Below are positions 1 to 12,800 of a stretch of 64,000 nt of DNA, piece after piece (within the stretch, counting starts at the first letter, position 1; each line of letters begins with the position of its first letter). The position numbers were made by a program, and so were the translations under genes. This DNA is from Bugulina stolonifera (lineage: Eukaryota > Bryozoa > Gymnolaemata > Cheilostomatida > Bugulidae). Under the pieces are notes generated by a model. It saw only the letters and a list, made by a program, of their open reading frames with translations. It searched no databases and had not been told where the DNA came from. The DNA is taken from NCBI GenBank assembly GCA_935421135.1, contig OW285191.1:11225700-11289699 (forward strand), in the 5' to 3' direction.

Positions 1-79
1 CAGAGCTAGTCGAGGGGCCACCATGGCTTCTAGAGCTGGACATTATTGTAGTTCGATATGGCATAGAGGGAGAACCTTC

Positions 80-180
80 TTCAGGACAAAAACCTCCACG
101 TCATTGGCAGATAACTTGCGTCAGTGCTGCAAAATCAGAGTGACTAGCGCTAGACCACTCAGCCACCAACACCTACATGC
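80..180 (-). repeat. tRNA-derived SINE-like relic (tentative)
   Basis: Read on the minus strand, this stretch contains TGGCTGAGTGG followed by TCTAGCGC, a good match to a pol III A box in a Leu/Ser-type tRNA D-arm. About 60 bases further is a poor B-box-like GGTTTTTGTCC. It does not fold into a full tRNA, and the short open frame on the plus strand here looks like chance. A decayed tRNA-derived SINE head is the best reading. It could be coincidence, because only one box is convincing. It lies in the poly(A) polymerase intron or flank at the window edge. Confidence 0.3.
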
Positions 181-457
181 TCACACATTGACATATAAAA
201 CGTTGTAGTGCCATATACCATAGTCGCTCATAATCTAAATCTTAGTTAGAACGTTTGTCGTTAAAATTGAACTTGCTTAGATTATATATAGCTACGAGGA
301 AAGACTGTTGAACTAGTAATATAGGACAAGTTAGACATTGTAGGCCTATACGCACTATATGAACTTTACTACAAAATAGCATGAACTGTACACAGATCCA
401 ATGCATCAAAGCAAAAGAACCTTCCTAAACAAAAGTACAAATAGCCTAATGCCTGAC

Positions 458-2015
458 CTTTGGTTTGAACTCCCAGCCTGTAAGAGCCAAATGTAAACAC
501 CTTTCCTCCAGGTCCTGCTGGCAAGTTAGATTTCTACAAAAATATGAATATAATGACAAGAATGGTGGTCAACGTTAGAGCGTTATCTTGGCACATCGAA
601 CCACCATCGAGTAAGTTTAAAATTAATGTGATTTAGAATATATTTAGAAAATTTGAAAAGAAATAATATGTCATTGGAACAGTTATGAATAGAATATCAA
701 ACAGTTACATCTCCAGTAGAATAATGCAAAGTTTGTCATTTAATATCACTGTATGGCACAGCGCTATACCAACATGAAGAGTAAGTTGCAGTCCTTGTTA
801 TGCCTACAACTATAGGCCCTATAGAACTACATGTATATATCTTATTTACCTCGGAGACAGATTGCACCCAGTCCTTAAACATCTTGTCAATCTTGGCTAG
901 AATCATCAATCTACAATACAGAATATGTAGTTTGTAAGATACCAACCATGGGATACAGGCTAACATGTAGTATACCAACCATGGGATATAGGCTTATAGG
1001 CTTTGAAAACTAGAGCTCTACATGAACCTGTACTGGAGGAGGTGGTGAGGATACACCGTAACCTAATTTCACTTTTACAAATAAATCTAGATCTTGCTGG
1101 CAATAAAAGTTTATTACCTACCAAGACATTAAAATACATTAAAATGAGGCATTAAGAACTTGCAGATGTACAAAAATGGACAAGTTAGAATAAATAGCGG
1201 TAAACACTAGCAGAACATAGTCTATTGTGTACTGTTACAACATACGAGTATTACAGGTTTTCACTCGTATCTAAAGTCAAACAGATTTTAGCCTACTAAA
1301 AACTTGTAATTAGATAATTACATACTGTAAATGCATACCTGTGATTAAGTTCTGCATCAGTTTCAAATACCCCATAGTGCTGCATGCAGTTCTCCAACTG
1401 TTTAGCGAGTTGGAGGTCTCTTTCTTCTGGCAATGCGAGTGAGATCGGAGGCGACGTTCCATACTGTCTAAAGGTTTTACGAACAAATTCATTATTCGTG
1501 TTGTAAGGAAAAAGAGTTGGCACCATGTATAGGCAGACCACACAGCTTCCCAATATACAGTTTGTCTTGTGCCAATAATAAAAATAAGTGTTATAAGGCA
1601 CACCACAGCAAGCGTAGGCATTGTAGGTGTTGCTATAAAAAGTTTGCTGCCCCGAAATAAAATTATTGCAAAAGTATGAAGTTTCAGGTGTGTAATTTAG
1701 TGGCTGAAGAGACTTAGCAAGGTCCATCTCTAGCCCTGAGGTTGCCAACTGCAAGATTAATAAATAATAAAGCTGTTCATAGTATATCACTCCCAACAAA
1801 GTTGGCCAAGTGACAGCTGCCAGCTTTTTCACATCAAACAGCTTTAGTAAAAAAGCTAATAGTTCTGGGCATGACCAAGGCTTTACAAATTAAATATAGC
1901 ACATCTGCTAGCTTCATGAAGTTCATACAGTAAAGAGAGGGCCAGGGGAGAGGGCAATTGAATGGTATTGAATAAGCACTTACTTAACAACTGGAGCAGT
2001 TTCTTCTCCACTCAT
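458..2015 (-). CDS. PAPOLA: Canonical poly(A) polymerase, 5' exons (partial, runs off left edge)
   Basis: Nuclear poly(A) polymerase adds the poly(A) tail to pre-mRNA after cleavage. Four coding exons are seen on the minus strand: 1984-2015, 1339-1467, 850-910 and 458-533, about 99 codons. All have GT-AG borders and matching phases. The start is ATG at 2013-2015. The product begins MSGEETAPVVK and continues with QYGTSPPISLALPEE, aligning with the vertebrate PAP segment YGITSPISLAAPKE, then GVFETDAELNHR. Exon 4 ends in the motif FTFGSYRLG (about residues 87-95), the start of the polymerase beta-type nucleotidyltransferase fold. The catalytic Asp-x-Asp that should follow TKG is not found between position 1 and 457, so the next exon probably lies outside the window. 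Whether the gene corresponds to PAPOLA, B or G cannot be told. Confidence 0.87.
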
Positions 2016-5000
2016 ACTGTATACTGTTTGGAGGACTTCTGCAACAAGTACATATAAATAGGTCAACTCTCAACAAATCTGCTTTGCTATGGAGATGAGG
2101 AACTGTTGACCAAAAGTAGACCACACTAATCTCCCCATAACACAAAGATATAAGACAAATGTATTCAAACTAATAATTTTCTACCATTCTTTGAGTATTA
2201 GTATTTTGTTTCTAAAGTGCAGGTGTAAATGTCAGACATCCAGATGAACCAGAAATAATAGTGTGACTGAAATAGTGATCTATTAGTATGACATTTGAGT
2301 ATCCAGCAACGCCCATACTTTGTTACATTTAATACATTGGAAATTGATGCTGAAACAAAATTGTATGTAATGCATTTGGTTAACATATTTCCACAGGCCA
2401 AGGAGAGACATATAAACTAGTCATCTATTTCCAGCAAAAATAAGTATAAGGAATGTGACTGGAAATGGATCAATTTTATTGAAATTGACTAACAATCGAT
2501 ATAGATTCTACAGAAGATAGAATGACAGACATGCACATGAAAGTGGTCTTCATGTAGCCTGAGCTGTGTTTAAGATACACTAACAGCATATAGATAAAAT
2601 GTTGGATTCCTTGAATAAGTGTCCACTTCAAAGCTCGGTTTTCTTCACCATGAGTTATGTTTTCATGCTTAGCTGAGTGGGCAGGTTCCAAAATATATAG
2701 CCCTAGGCCTACTTAGCATAGTTTGGAAAATAGCTTTCATAATTATTGCTATTAGTGACAACTGCTTATATTAATATTGTAGAAGAATTGTTTGGAAACT
2801 GTTTACATGACGCAATGTTAGTCCCAGATTCTTTGCAGCACAGGTACCCGAGCGTGTTTCATGGCGTTGGCGCTATTTTGGGTCAGATAGATCCCATCTT
2901 CAAATTTTCAATGGCCTTTTGACTTTGCTGTTGTTTGAATATGGCCAGCTGTGATATGCCTGCCATAAGATGCACTTGGCGCCTGGTGAGTTTTCTCATT
3001 CACCATGACCACTATTTGCAACTTCACATTGTGTCTATATGTGACCTCCAATTGGGGAAAAGTCAAAACCTTCAGTTTGTCAGTATATTGTATTGTTCCG
3101 CTACTAGTTCCCCTGTTTCATCGATTTTACAACATAGGCCGATTATTAGTCTAAGTCTTGGTGGTTTTCATACTTGCATGTTTACAGTCAAAATAGTTAT
3201 TAGTTACCATTATTTTAAAGTCATTAGGCTAATTATCTAAGTCCGTTTATTTAACCCATGTCATTTATTAGTGCAGTGTTTGCTTCCATTTTGATTATTT
3301 TTCAATATTTTCACTTTCATGTTGGAACACCCGGGCATTTCTCAGCAGAGCTAGAAATACGATCTTATAGATTGTTTATAGAGTGGGATTACAGTATTCA
3401 GATTGAACATTGACTTTACATTAGATTGATAGATAACACTAAGTTAATAATCTAATCTAATAGAGGAAGAAATCAGCAAAGATGAGAACTGGCCTAAGTC
3501 AGTAGGTGTAAAAAAGTGTATGAGACAAAGCATCAGCAGAGCAGAGTTGAAAACGAGAGCAGAATCGAGAATGTGTTTTCAGACGATTGACAATAACAAA
3601 CAGTAATCGAAGCTCAATTGAATTGATACTCATAGTAGGCTATAGGTCAGGAGACGATGGAATCAGGAATGGATAGATAGTAATGATAGTAATACAAACA
3701 ATGACATCACATTTAACATTAGTTAGAGATTTATTTAATAAATTTATTAGTTGGTTATAAAATTCCAAATTAAAATCGTAGCTATTCAACTCACTCACTG
3801 ATGCTACCTAAACTTTCACCTAGTTTATTTCTTGAAGAGAAGCTAAAACTTCTTGATATGAAATTTTGTTGCACAAAGTGATTACTGGGCTAAGGGATTG
3901 CCAATTCTCATTCTCTAAAATCTAATTATCAGTTTACAGTCGAGCTTTTTGATTTTTGTATTTAACCTCCGGAAGTAATACCTGTAGCCTATAATAAATG
4001 TGACCAAATTGCACAACAAAATTTGAGAAATGTATTTTTATGTATTGCTCACCTGGTTTTATTGCAAACGTTTTTATTTTACTCTACCTTTTTCTCTGAC
4101 AGTAACCAACAGACAACGAAATATTTCGTAGAACTTAAAATCAAAATGGCGATAGATATTAGAGGCTATAAGCAAAGACATTTCCGGTTGCGAATTTGCG
4201 GAAAGCGAACTGAACGAAAATTGTAATTTGATTATTGGATATTGGTTATCTTATTTAGAAACTTAAAGTAAAGCCTGCATCGCAAATGTTACGCAATACG
4301 TGTGTATATATTGTTATTACTTATTACTATGATATTACTCGTAAGTAATTTCGATATTTTTTTTGTGAATGTTCTTTATGTTATGAATTTATCGACGAGC
4401 AGCCTGTCTATCCTATTGGGCTATTCTAATTCTAATCCTAATTTTAATTTTTGAGTATACAGTGTTGTATATTCTGAGTCCTGGCTAGATTCAGACAGAT
4501 TATTTATCCTATTCAAATTCTTTCAAAAGAAAGCAAATTGAAAAATGCAGGCTCACAGAAGCGGAGACTAGAAAGGAACATGGAAAAAAGGAAAGAAAAA
4601 TCACAAGCCTCTTTCTTTTAATGATTATTATCTTATAATAATTCTATTCTCTCACAAGGAGACAAACATGAAATCTTTTTTATGCATATGATGATATCAT
4701 CATGAACAGCAGATGTCAAATGACTGGGCTAGTAAAAGCTGCGAAAAGAGGAGAGCCTACATCAATCTAAGCTGCATCGCATATATATAACAACAGCTTT
4801 TCACCAAGAAAAAAAATAACGGCAAAATGCCGGAAACTTGTATAACCACTGTTTTTTCTCTTATCTTCCACATATGAGGCCCTCTATTTTCATAACATAG
4901 TGGTAGTCTAAGAGTGTCCTAAATTCGTTTAGATAATACTTGAGGTAAGAATACATGATGAGGTTAACTTTTTCTTGGAAAGAATCAAAATGATCACATT

Positions 5001-5049
5001 GAGATAACAAGAATCAAAATGGAGTTTAATAATTATTCAAGCGTGAAGT
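2016..5049. other. Intergenic, upstream of poly(A) polymerase
   Basis: No conserved coding segment is recognised. A locally GC-richer, CpG-bearing patch at about 2830-2990 could hold the poly(A) polymerase promoter or an untranslated first exon. In the same patch a plus-strand ATG at 2941 opens 15 codons followed by a good donor (CTG then GTGAGT at about 2986), possibly a first exon of an unrecognised transcript, but no partner exon was found. Short open frames elsewhere (for example 4023-4226, which contains an AAAATGGCG motif) have no recognisable similarity. Confidence 0.4.
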
Positions 5050-5135
5050 TGGTTTATTTTTACGCAGGAATTTATCATAGAGCAGTCAGGGACTCGATTT
5101 CACATTCATGAAAATACCCATCCCTGACTGGAGTT
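5050..5135. repeat. Partial copy of the hairpin MITE-like element at 6571-6700
   Basis: The stretch shares the order of the left arm and loop of the 6571-6700 element: GGAATTTATC, then GAGCAGTCAG, then GACT, and a loop with TTTCA and CATGAAAA. Its right arm is only weakly preserved (CCTGACTG), so it is either a decayed copy or a diverged subfamily. Confidence 0.55.
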
Positions 5136-5204
5136 TGCACCTGAGGCCTCTACGACACCTAATCGCCTAGCTTAGTAGACAGAACACATTGCCACTGCAT
5201 CATC

Positions 5205-6150
5205 GAAAGAGGCGAGTCAGAAGTAGAGTAAGAGCAAACAGGCAGAAATGTTAACAAGACAATGTAAAGAAAGAGTAAATTAATTAGTGCCAAAATTTTC
5301 AAGTCAGAATGGAGCTAAAAGTTCAGCAAAAGTTCACAAAGGCCCAACCTAAATAAAGTCATGTGTCATGTGGTTGGGATTTGGGGGATGTCAGATGTAA
5401 TAATAAAGAAGAGAATTCTACGTGTTGTGTACATCAAAAAGACTGGCCTAGCAATAGTCACCAATGGTAATTTGTACAGCATAAATTGCCGAATCCTGGA
5501 ATATAGCAGTTTGAATAGTGAAGCAAAAGGCTTATTTAGGAATAGAGAAGATAATATATTAAATAATTTGAAGATGTTAGTAGGAGTACATAGTTCAATA
5601 ATGATTAGTGTCGGCCACTATTTATTTGCATCCTAATAGTTCAATAATAATCCTGTTATCAGAGGAAAAGAGGTAGGTCTGTACTATGAAATAGTAAACA
5701 AAATGGGAGTAGAGTTTAAAGAGCTGTTTCAACACAAAATAGGTATTAGTGATTGTAGCTTCGACAAGTGTTTGATGTGAGGCAGTGTTATTTACTGTTT
5801 GATGCAGCATTGATACAGAAAAACAGTCATCTCAAATTTCTCAACTTCTACACCAACTTCTTGATGGCTAGCTGGAAGGCTTTCCGATTTTCTATTGTGA
5901 ACTAAAATGATTGCATAGTTAAACCAAAAATATCAAATTGTCATTAAGAACTTACGTCAAAAGTATCTGTAGAGTCAAGCCAATTTGCAATTCGTGTAAC
6001 AGTCAAGCAGCGATGCTTTGTAGCAATGTAAAAATTAATGTCATTCCCCAGCGTCCGCACAATGCAAGAGCATAAGTCAGTTAAAAGTAATGAGCAGCTA
6101 TTGCTCTTTGAAATAGAATCACCGAATTCCCATGTGTGGTATCAAATTTT
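5205..6150. repeat. Dispersed repeat family, copy A
   Basis: Several blocks recur in the same order at 32530-33095. Examples are AAGTAGAGTAAGAG near 5222, TTAGTGCCAAAA near 5285, CACCAATGGTAATTTGTA near 5460, GGTAGGTCTGT near 5670, and GATGCTTTGTAG followed by CACAATGCAAGAGCATAAGTC near 6011-6080. Identity is visibly imperfect, so the copies are old. The open frame at 5361-5636 inside it has no recognisable protein. The class of element is unknown. Blocks resembling the hairpin at 8941-9106 occur near 5830. Confidence 0.55.
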
Positions 6151-6570
6151 TTGGCCTCATGGAGTTCTTTTACTCCTTTCAGTATTCTTCTATGGATTTG
6201 TAGCCTGGTCCTGTAGTTTTAATAGCCTCAATGTTTTGTTTGGTACTTCGTCCCCCATGCACCGGGCCGCTGACTGTCGACATGACACCAACGTCATATT
6301 ACAGGTCAAATATACATGTTCGCTTTAACTAGTGCAAAAGTAAGATAAAACCAATTAACGACGCACAAAAAGGCACATCTCGTTTTCCTCCTATTGCTGT
6401 GTGACAATGAATACCATGTATGTTGACCGTAACCTTAGCCTTGCTTTAATTTCTAGTTTTAACTGACCCTCAGCCATGGCCAATTTGGAGTTATTCACTC
6501 CAGGCTGCATTATCACAAACACCGGTAATCACAATCATAATAGCCATTTGGTTATTAAGATTGTAATTGT

Positions 6571-6700
6571 ATTTTTTTAGCAAGGAATTTATCTTTGAGC
6601 AGTCAGAGACTTGTTTCAAATCCATGAAAACACCTGTACTAGGCCCCGGATATTTAAGACAAGTCTTGACTGCTCGAAGATAAATTCCTTGCTTAAAAAG
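6571..6700. mobile_element. MITE-like hairpin element with about 40-bp inverted arms
   Basis: The left arm (6579-6613) and right arm (6659-6693) are near-perfect reverse complements. Both read AGCAAGGAATTTATCTT, then GAGCAGTCA, then GACTTG on their respective strands. The central loop is about 45 bp, and T-rich and A-rich flanks extend the inverted repeat outward. There is no coding capacity. The size and structure fit a non-autonomous foldback or MITE element. A related partial copy sits at 5050-5135. No clear target-site duplication was seen. Confidence 0.65.
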
Positions 6701-8940
6701 TACATCATAGATAAAGAAATGGCCAAACCCCCTGAATCAATGTATTTTTCTTTGTAGACTCTCAAAAATCTTTAAAATTATGGAATATCCCACCATGTAA
6801 AACTGACTCACTGTGATTGGTTGCATTTCATCTTTCACAGCGAATTAATACAACATTCAGTGAGAGAATCTAACCTTCTAGTAATCGATTTTGAATCGCG
6901 ACCCCATAAGGAAAAAGCCTGGTTTATTTGGACCACTTTTGATGCGCTCCATTGCCATAACAGTAGGCTACTTTATACAACTGTGAGGTGTAATAATGGA
7001 GAAATTTATTATCCAAGAATTTTAATTTATTATTATTTTAAAATTTCAAACTTATGTAATTTGTGTAGATGTGGTATAAATTTTATTCTATCCATAACAC
7101 TAACAGTTACTAACTAACTGAACTATTCAGGTTTTGATAACAATGCAACAATTGCTTACTTACCATCTGATTGTTGTGGTCTATTCTTGTTTTAGACATT
7201 GTAAGCTGTGGTAATATTTGAACTGGAAGGGTGGAAAGTATAGAAATACCATACCAAATCCTCCATTCAAGCTTCCAGAACAGTTGTAATCAGGACAACA
7301 GGTAAGTTCCTGTTTGAGAATGAAAGAAGAAAATAAGTGTGGAAGTGTAGATCTACAAACTTTATCACCTATCTGACTTTTACATACTGTTGTGTTTTGT
7401 AATCATACTTGTAATGTGACAACGGCGGCGGCATACATTGTAGAGATTGTACTTGGTGCTGCAACAGTTCAGGATTATAACTTTTTTGTGAGAATCATTT
7501 TACCTTCAGTTGGTATGAATTTATTTCCAGTTTTGATCGCCAAACATGGGGGGGGGGGGGTGAGGCTGCTCTGGTCTTCAATGAGTGCGTTTAATGCATT
7601 GATTGGAAATCTTATGTGAAGTGTTATCCGTTAGAGTTTTATGAAGTATCCACACATTATCGATCTAATTCCAATTGTGTGAACACCTTGTGTGGAGTTG
7701 TCACACCTTGGTGGAGGGTACACCAGTTATAAGGCTTCACATGGCTTGAACTATTTATTATCTATCTACACTGTAACTATGTAGTAGATTTATTTGGGAG
7801 TTGTTCCCACATACATTTAAACAATTTAATCCATGCTTTTCAATTTTGCCTGGCAATTTACAGGTACTAGCATTTTAAATGTGTAACTGCCAAATTACAA
7901 AACTCAAATTTAGACAATAATTTTACTAGGTGCAAATAATGAGAATAACCTAACCTATTCCAAATGAGGCCCGGAATGAAAAGACATTTCCCAGCCTATA
8001 TTTTGGTAGTATGAGCCTGTACTTTATAATGTATTGAGAAGGCCTGTTGTAGACTCTCACTAGTAGTAATTATTGTATTATGATAACTACAGAATACTCT
8101 TCATGCTAACAAAGTATTTCCTAGTTCATTGGCATCAGCTGACCTGTGTATGAGTAACTGCAATGTGCATGTTATTATTATACATGTGCTTCTCACTAAT
8201 TGACATTTCCTCTCATAACAAATAACTCATTCTACTGAAGCACTGTGCTAGCCAGCAGCACTGCCACACTACTGATCTACTAACTAATATCAAGGGAAGG
8301 TCATCTACCTACAGTATTTACTTATGTCTTTTCTGTTTAACCGAAACATTTAGTTTACTGACCGCTTTATCTACTGGCTGGTTGAATGAAGAATAATAAA
8401 GGAACAACATGAAAACTTGCTTAGTTTTTGTCTTATTATTCTGATTTTGAATTATGGATTATGTCGTAGTCATGATATCGGTTTGCTGATAGCTGCTTAA
8501 GGTCATCGTATCTCTATCATGATGGAACTATGGAGGTTAATATATTTCAGTGAGCTAAAATGGAATGCCATTGTCTGACGCATGACAATAATATGAATCT
8601 AGAATGAAATTCAGAATAAAATGCTCTTTATGTGCCAGTCTTGGTGTTTTATATTACCAAACTATTGCTATTGCTATAGTTTGACATTTTGCTCATTGTA
8701 GAAAATTTTGTATTGAATTGAAATACATTTAGCACTACAAACACATTCTAAAAGGGCATGACATAGCTAATCCCACTTCTAAATACCTCTATCCTCATAA
8801 GGGATTAGCTCTGCAGACTATGGGGTACTGGCTTAACTGGTAGGTATTTTAGGTATGGTGATGTCTGTGTTTGGATTATCTTCTTGATTTGTAACCTTGA
8901 ATTGTTTGCGGTGCAGTGTCCTCAAGTGCCCCCATCGCCT
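6701..8940. other. Intergenic, no gene recognised
   Basis: Nothing with coding character is seen on either strand. A run of about 12 G lies at 7549-7560. The rest is AT-rich unique-looking sequence with short chance open frames (6821-7117, 7392-7619). Confidence 0.4.
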
Positions 8941-9106
8941 GTTAGGTGCAGTAGTGGAGAAATTTGGATAGCCTTAGTTCCTTGTTTGTGGTTGGGGTTT
9001 GGGGTAAGGGCGGTCAACCAGCAAAGCATAGAGAAGACAACTTCTCCTGCTTCATTTTTGGCGAAGAACAAAGGCTATCTCAAATTTCTCCACTTCTGCA
9101 CCTAAC
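8941..9106. mobile_element. MITE-like hairpin element with about 41-bp inverted arms
   Basis: The arm starting at 8941 reads GTTAGGTGCAG, AGTGGAGAAATTTG, GATAGCCTT and GTTC. The arm ending at 9106 is its reverse complement (GAACAAAGGCTATC, TCAAATTTCTCCACTTCTGC, ACCTAAC) with only a few mismatches. The intervening about 80 bp have no coding potential. The right-arm sequence also appears, diverged, at about 5830-5860 and 32838-32860, inside the two copies of the dispersed repeat, so this hairpin may be a deletion derivative of that family. Confidence 0.62.
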
Positions 9107-9808
9107 TCCTCCATCGTAGGTCTACAATGTCATCAGATCAACTCAGCCTCTCACAACCCATACAAGATGTTGTATTCCGTGGATTTGATGATCTCCGAGT
9201 TTACCACGGTGCATGGCCATATTTTCTGGTAGGCATATTCTGGACATGTTGATCTTATTCAGTAGTTCCTCTCATAGATTGTTGGTACTTATACTAATTC
9301 TACGGGTCAGCTATGAAATTCGCTTGCCTCCAGGAAGCTGTGTCCCATGCCATGGCGTTATGAAGCCATTCAGCCTAGCAATCTCCAGACTTGATTGATG
9401 ACTCTGATTCAACCCCAGTTCAGATGATTCAGAGTTGACTTCAAGTGATTGTTTATATTCAGTTCTTTGTAATCCATCTCTAAATTATCCCTTATCCTTC
9501 TTATTGGCACTCTGTTGGTTGCCAACTGGCGTAAATCTCTCTCACGCAGTTCTCTCCGTAACCAGTCAAGCGAAGTCGACTGTTTAGTCTCGTGATTAGA
9601 GCGACTATGGTTAGTATTGCTTGAGAGGAATCCACTGATGCACTTGTATTATCTAACTTGTAGTAGTAAGACATAGATTTTTCCAGCACTCTGTGATAAT
9701 CTCTGGGGTGACCAAATGCACCCAAAGAAGTACTAGGTTGTTGATCAACACACTCCATCACATATTTAAGATACGGTAGAAGTTCATACATTAGTATTGA
9801 ATTGCACC
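9107..9808. other. Region upstream of Smaug; unassigned open frames
   Basis: This lies immediately 5' of the Smaug start. A plus-strand ATG at about 9129 opens 35 codons followed by a possible donor (CTG then GTAGGC at about 9230), and a minus-strand open frame spans 9501-9791 (96 codons). Neither resembles a family I recognise and no matching splice partner was found. The region may contain the Smaug promoter and 5' untranslated exons. Confidence 0.3.
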
Positions 9809-12800
9809 ATGCGTATGCTAATACGTAAAGCTAGCGCTTCTAGCAGTATCATCGACACGTCTATAGCTGAATTGGCAGAATATGAAGAACAGTGCAATCC
9901 ATTGGAGAATATATCACTGTGAGTTGTTAACGGGCCACCAGGGTTTTGTTTTTAGCGTTGTTGTGTTGTAGGTTATGTAAAGCTACAGTATTATTGGTGG
10001 TTTGAGGTATAGATTGGTATAGTACCATAATCCATTCAGTAGGGCAGGGATGAGAGCTACACCTATAATTGCTATTGCTTCTTCCACACAACTATTTTGC
10101 AACAATCAATGTGAAAATTGTTTTGCCTGCCACAGGGACATTTCGCAGGGATATTTCATATGGCTACATTGTATGCCTGGTTTAATTGATATGACAAATA
10201 TTGGGGATGGAAAAATGTTGCAGTAACAAGTTTAATCTCTCTTGTACTCTTTTAGGCCTAGAACTGTCAGGGTTTAAATATTATGCATGTGGTTTAATAT
10301 CTGTTTTGCTATAACTAACAGAGTTGACTCCGATATGCCAAACATGGCTAGGTGCGGTGCCTCTCTCTTCTTTCCAACCTCTGTTGCTAATGCTCAACCT
10401 AAAGCCACCACCTCTCATAATTCTACTACTGATGCCTCTACTAACTACACCCCATCTGTCGATGCCTCTACCAACTACACCCCTTCAGTCGATGCCTCCA
10501 CCAGCTGTATTCAGCTGATCCATGCTTCTACCAGCTACTGTAGAACTGTAGATGCTGCTACTGGATGTAGCAAGTTAGTTGATGCCTCTACTAGTTCGGA
10601 CAAACTGGGTGCCCAGTTTGGCTCGGAATACATGAGCGACAGCCCTGGGTAACATATCACTTCACTAGTCTTCTTGTTACCTTTACCATCTAAACGCATG
10701 TAGATATATTATGCTAAGTGATCTGAACTTCGGCAATCTAACTCATACAATCTGAAAATTTGAAACTACCTGCATAATTTTATGATAACTAAGATGGTTT
10801 AGTCTGTGATTAGATTATTTGGAAGCAATACAGTTTGCTACATAGGAAACTGTCCACGGTACCTTTGGAAACAAATATTGTCAGTCTGTGTATGACTGAC
10901 ATAAGTCATACAATGTCAAACATTGTCCAGATCACGTAGTTGTACCTACTCAAAGCCTTGTAATGCTTTGGTCCTCCTCCATCTCCACCTTTGCTTGTGC
11001 GGCAGATACAAACAATAACTGGCTCCACTCATTCTCTCTCTTTTTTCTCATAACATAGAGTATTTTTATGAATGAATCAATATTGGCATTAGTTCAAATC
11101 ATGCCAATTATTGTTTATAACTAATGGAATGTGGAGGTATGTGGGTAGGATCTTTCTCCGGTTCAGTTCCGACTTACTCACTTACACTGTACAGGATATC
11201 TCCTAAAGGGCCTGCCTCCTTATTCACTTTATGGTCTACAAATCTTTCAACTTAATTTCACAAGGCGTTAACTTTACACTCTATAGAACAATATAAATAG
11301 TGAAAATATTGGCCTTAGAAATGAATTCCTCCCTTGCCAGCTTAGTTGACGATTAAGGGTGATTGTAATCTTTATATTATATCTTGCTGAGAACTGTATT
11401 CATTTGGTAGTCATTTTACCATTTAGTTGGGGAAAGGGTGGCTTAAATTACAGGACTAAGAACTATAAGTGGTATTTCAAGATAGGCTATTAGCATATAG
11501 CAGGCTACTCCCACTCTACCAGAATAAGTAATGTTCTATCTGCAGCTTGTAACTTTCGGAAAAGTTTAAATTCACAGCTAGATCTAATCACGAGGATTGT
11601 CTATCACCTATCGTAAGGTCATAAGGTTGTCTCCAAGTGCAGTTACCACTATTACTTGAAAGGCCTACTACGTGTACTTTTACTGAGTAGGACATGTAAT
11701 GGTGGTAACTGTACGTACACTCCTCCTAGTAGTAGGCTTGTAAGAAAGTTGTACTGGTAATACTAGTGGTTAAGAGTGGTAGTACCAGCATTAATAGTAG
11801 CCATGTAGTCACTGCTGCTGGCTACTAGTATTGGTTAATAAAAATGTAATCTGATAGTAATGGAATTGTTGTGGACATTACAGGCTACAGAGCATGTTCA
11901 AAGGAGGTACATCACTGTTTAGGGATCAGATTTATACTCTCACTCAGTGGTTTGGCCAGTGGACTGAATGTGAACAGACGGTAGCTCTCTACACGCTACT
12001 CAGACAGCTAGATGCCAAACAGGCTCGCTTTATCGAACACTTACTCCAAGAACAGGCGTCTACAGACACTTCTGTAGACAGCATTGAGAACTTGGCAAAT
12101 AACATTGGTATGTGCGGATACTGTTGTGATATCTATGAGTATTTAAATGCTTCCGTCCCCGGCGATTAGTAAAATGGCGGCCACAGTTGTTGTTTCATAA
12201 GTGACACGGTAAATAGAAGCGAGAGCTCTCCATGCCACCCTGTCACCTTTGGGGCAGAATAGAATATATTGGTTATTAGAGGAACTGAACTCATGTGATG
12301 ATTAATACTGACCAAGTGTAAATAATATGTAAATAATCAACCAAATACGTCAGTACTAATCTTCTTCGTACAAATTGCTTCATTGACTAAGAATATTCTC
12401 TAGAGGCACTATTACTCTATACTTTTACCTCATTGATATGCCTGACCAATCATAGTTACATCACTGAAGGAAGACCAGACCCTGTACACTTGTCAGTCCA
12501 TTGAAATTTAATTCAACTTAATTTCATCATCCTTATCAACATAATGATGTCAATTGACTGAAAATAGCGAGCTAATCTAATTCATAGTGTGTAATTATAG
12601 TCATTGTGTGTATTAGACACCCATTTGGTCTTGTTAAATATATCTTTAATTTTCTATTTCTGTATTTTATACTCCGGCTTACTTTTACATCAGAGGTTTT
12701 CCAGTCTTTTGATTGTCTCATCGGTTATATCTTGCAATCTTACTATTGCTTATGCCACATGTCTAGTTGTTGCTATCATTTTGTCAATCAATATCTACAT

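Noticed and set aside
1310..1832. 178- and 103-codon minus-strand open frames taken as whole proteins
   Set aside because: Only 1339-1467 matches poly(A) polymerase. The rest of both frames is intron read-through.
9501..9791. 96-codon minus-strand open frame
   Set aside because: No recognisable family, no splice partner seen, and it lies just upstream of the Smaug start on the other strand. It could be chance, though I cannot exclude an unknown exon.
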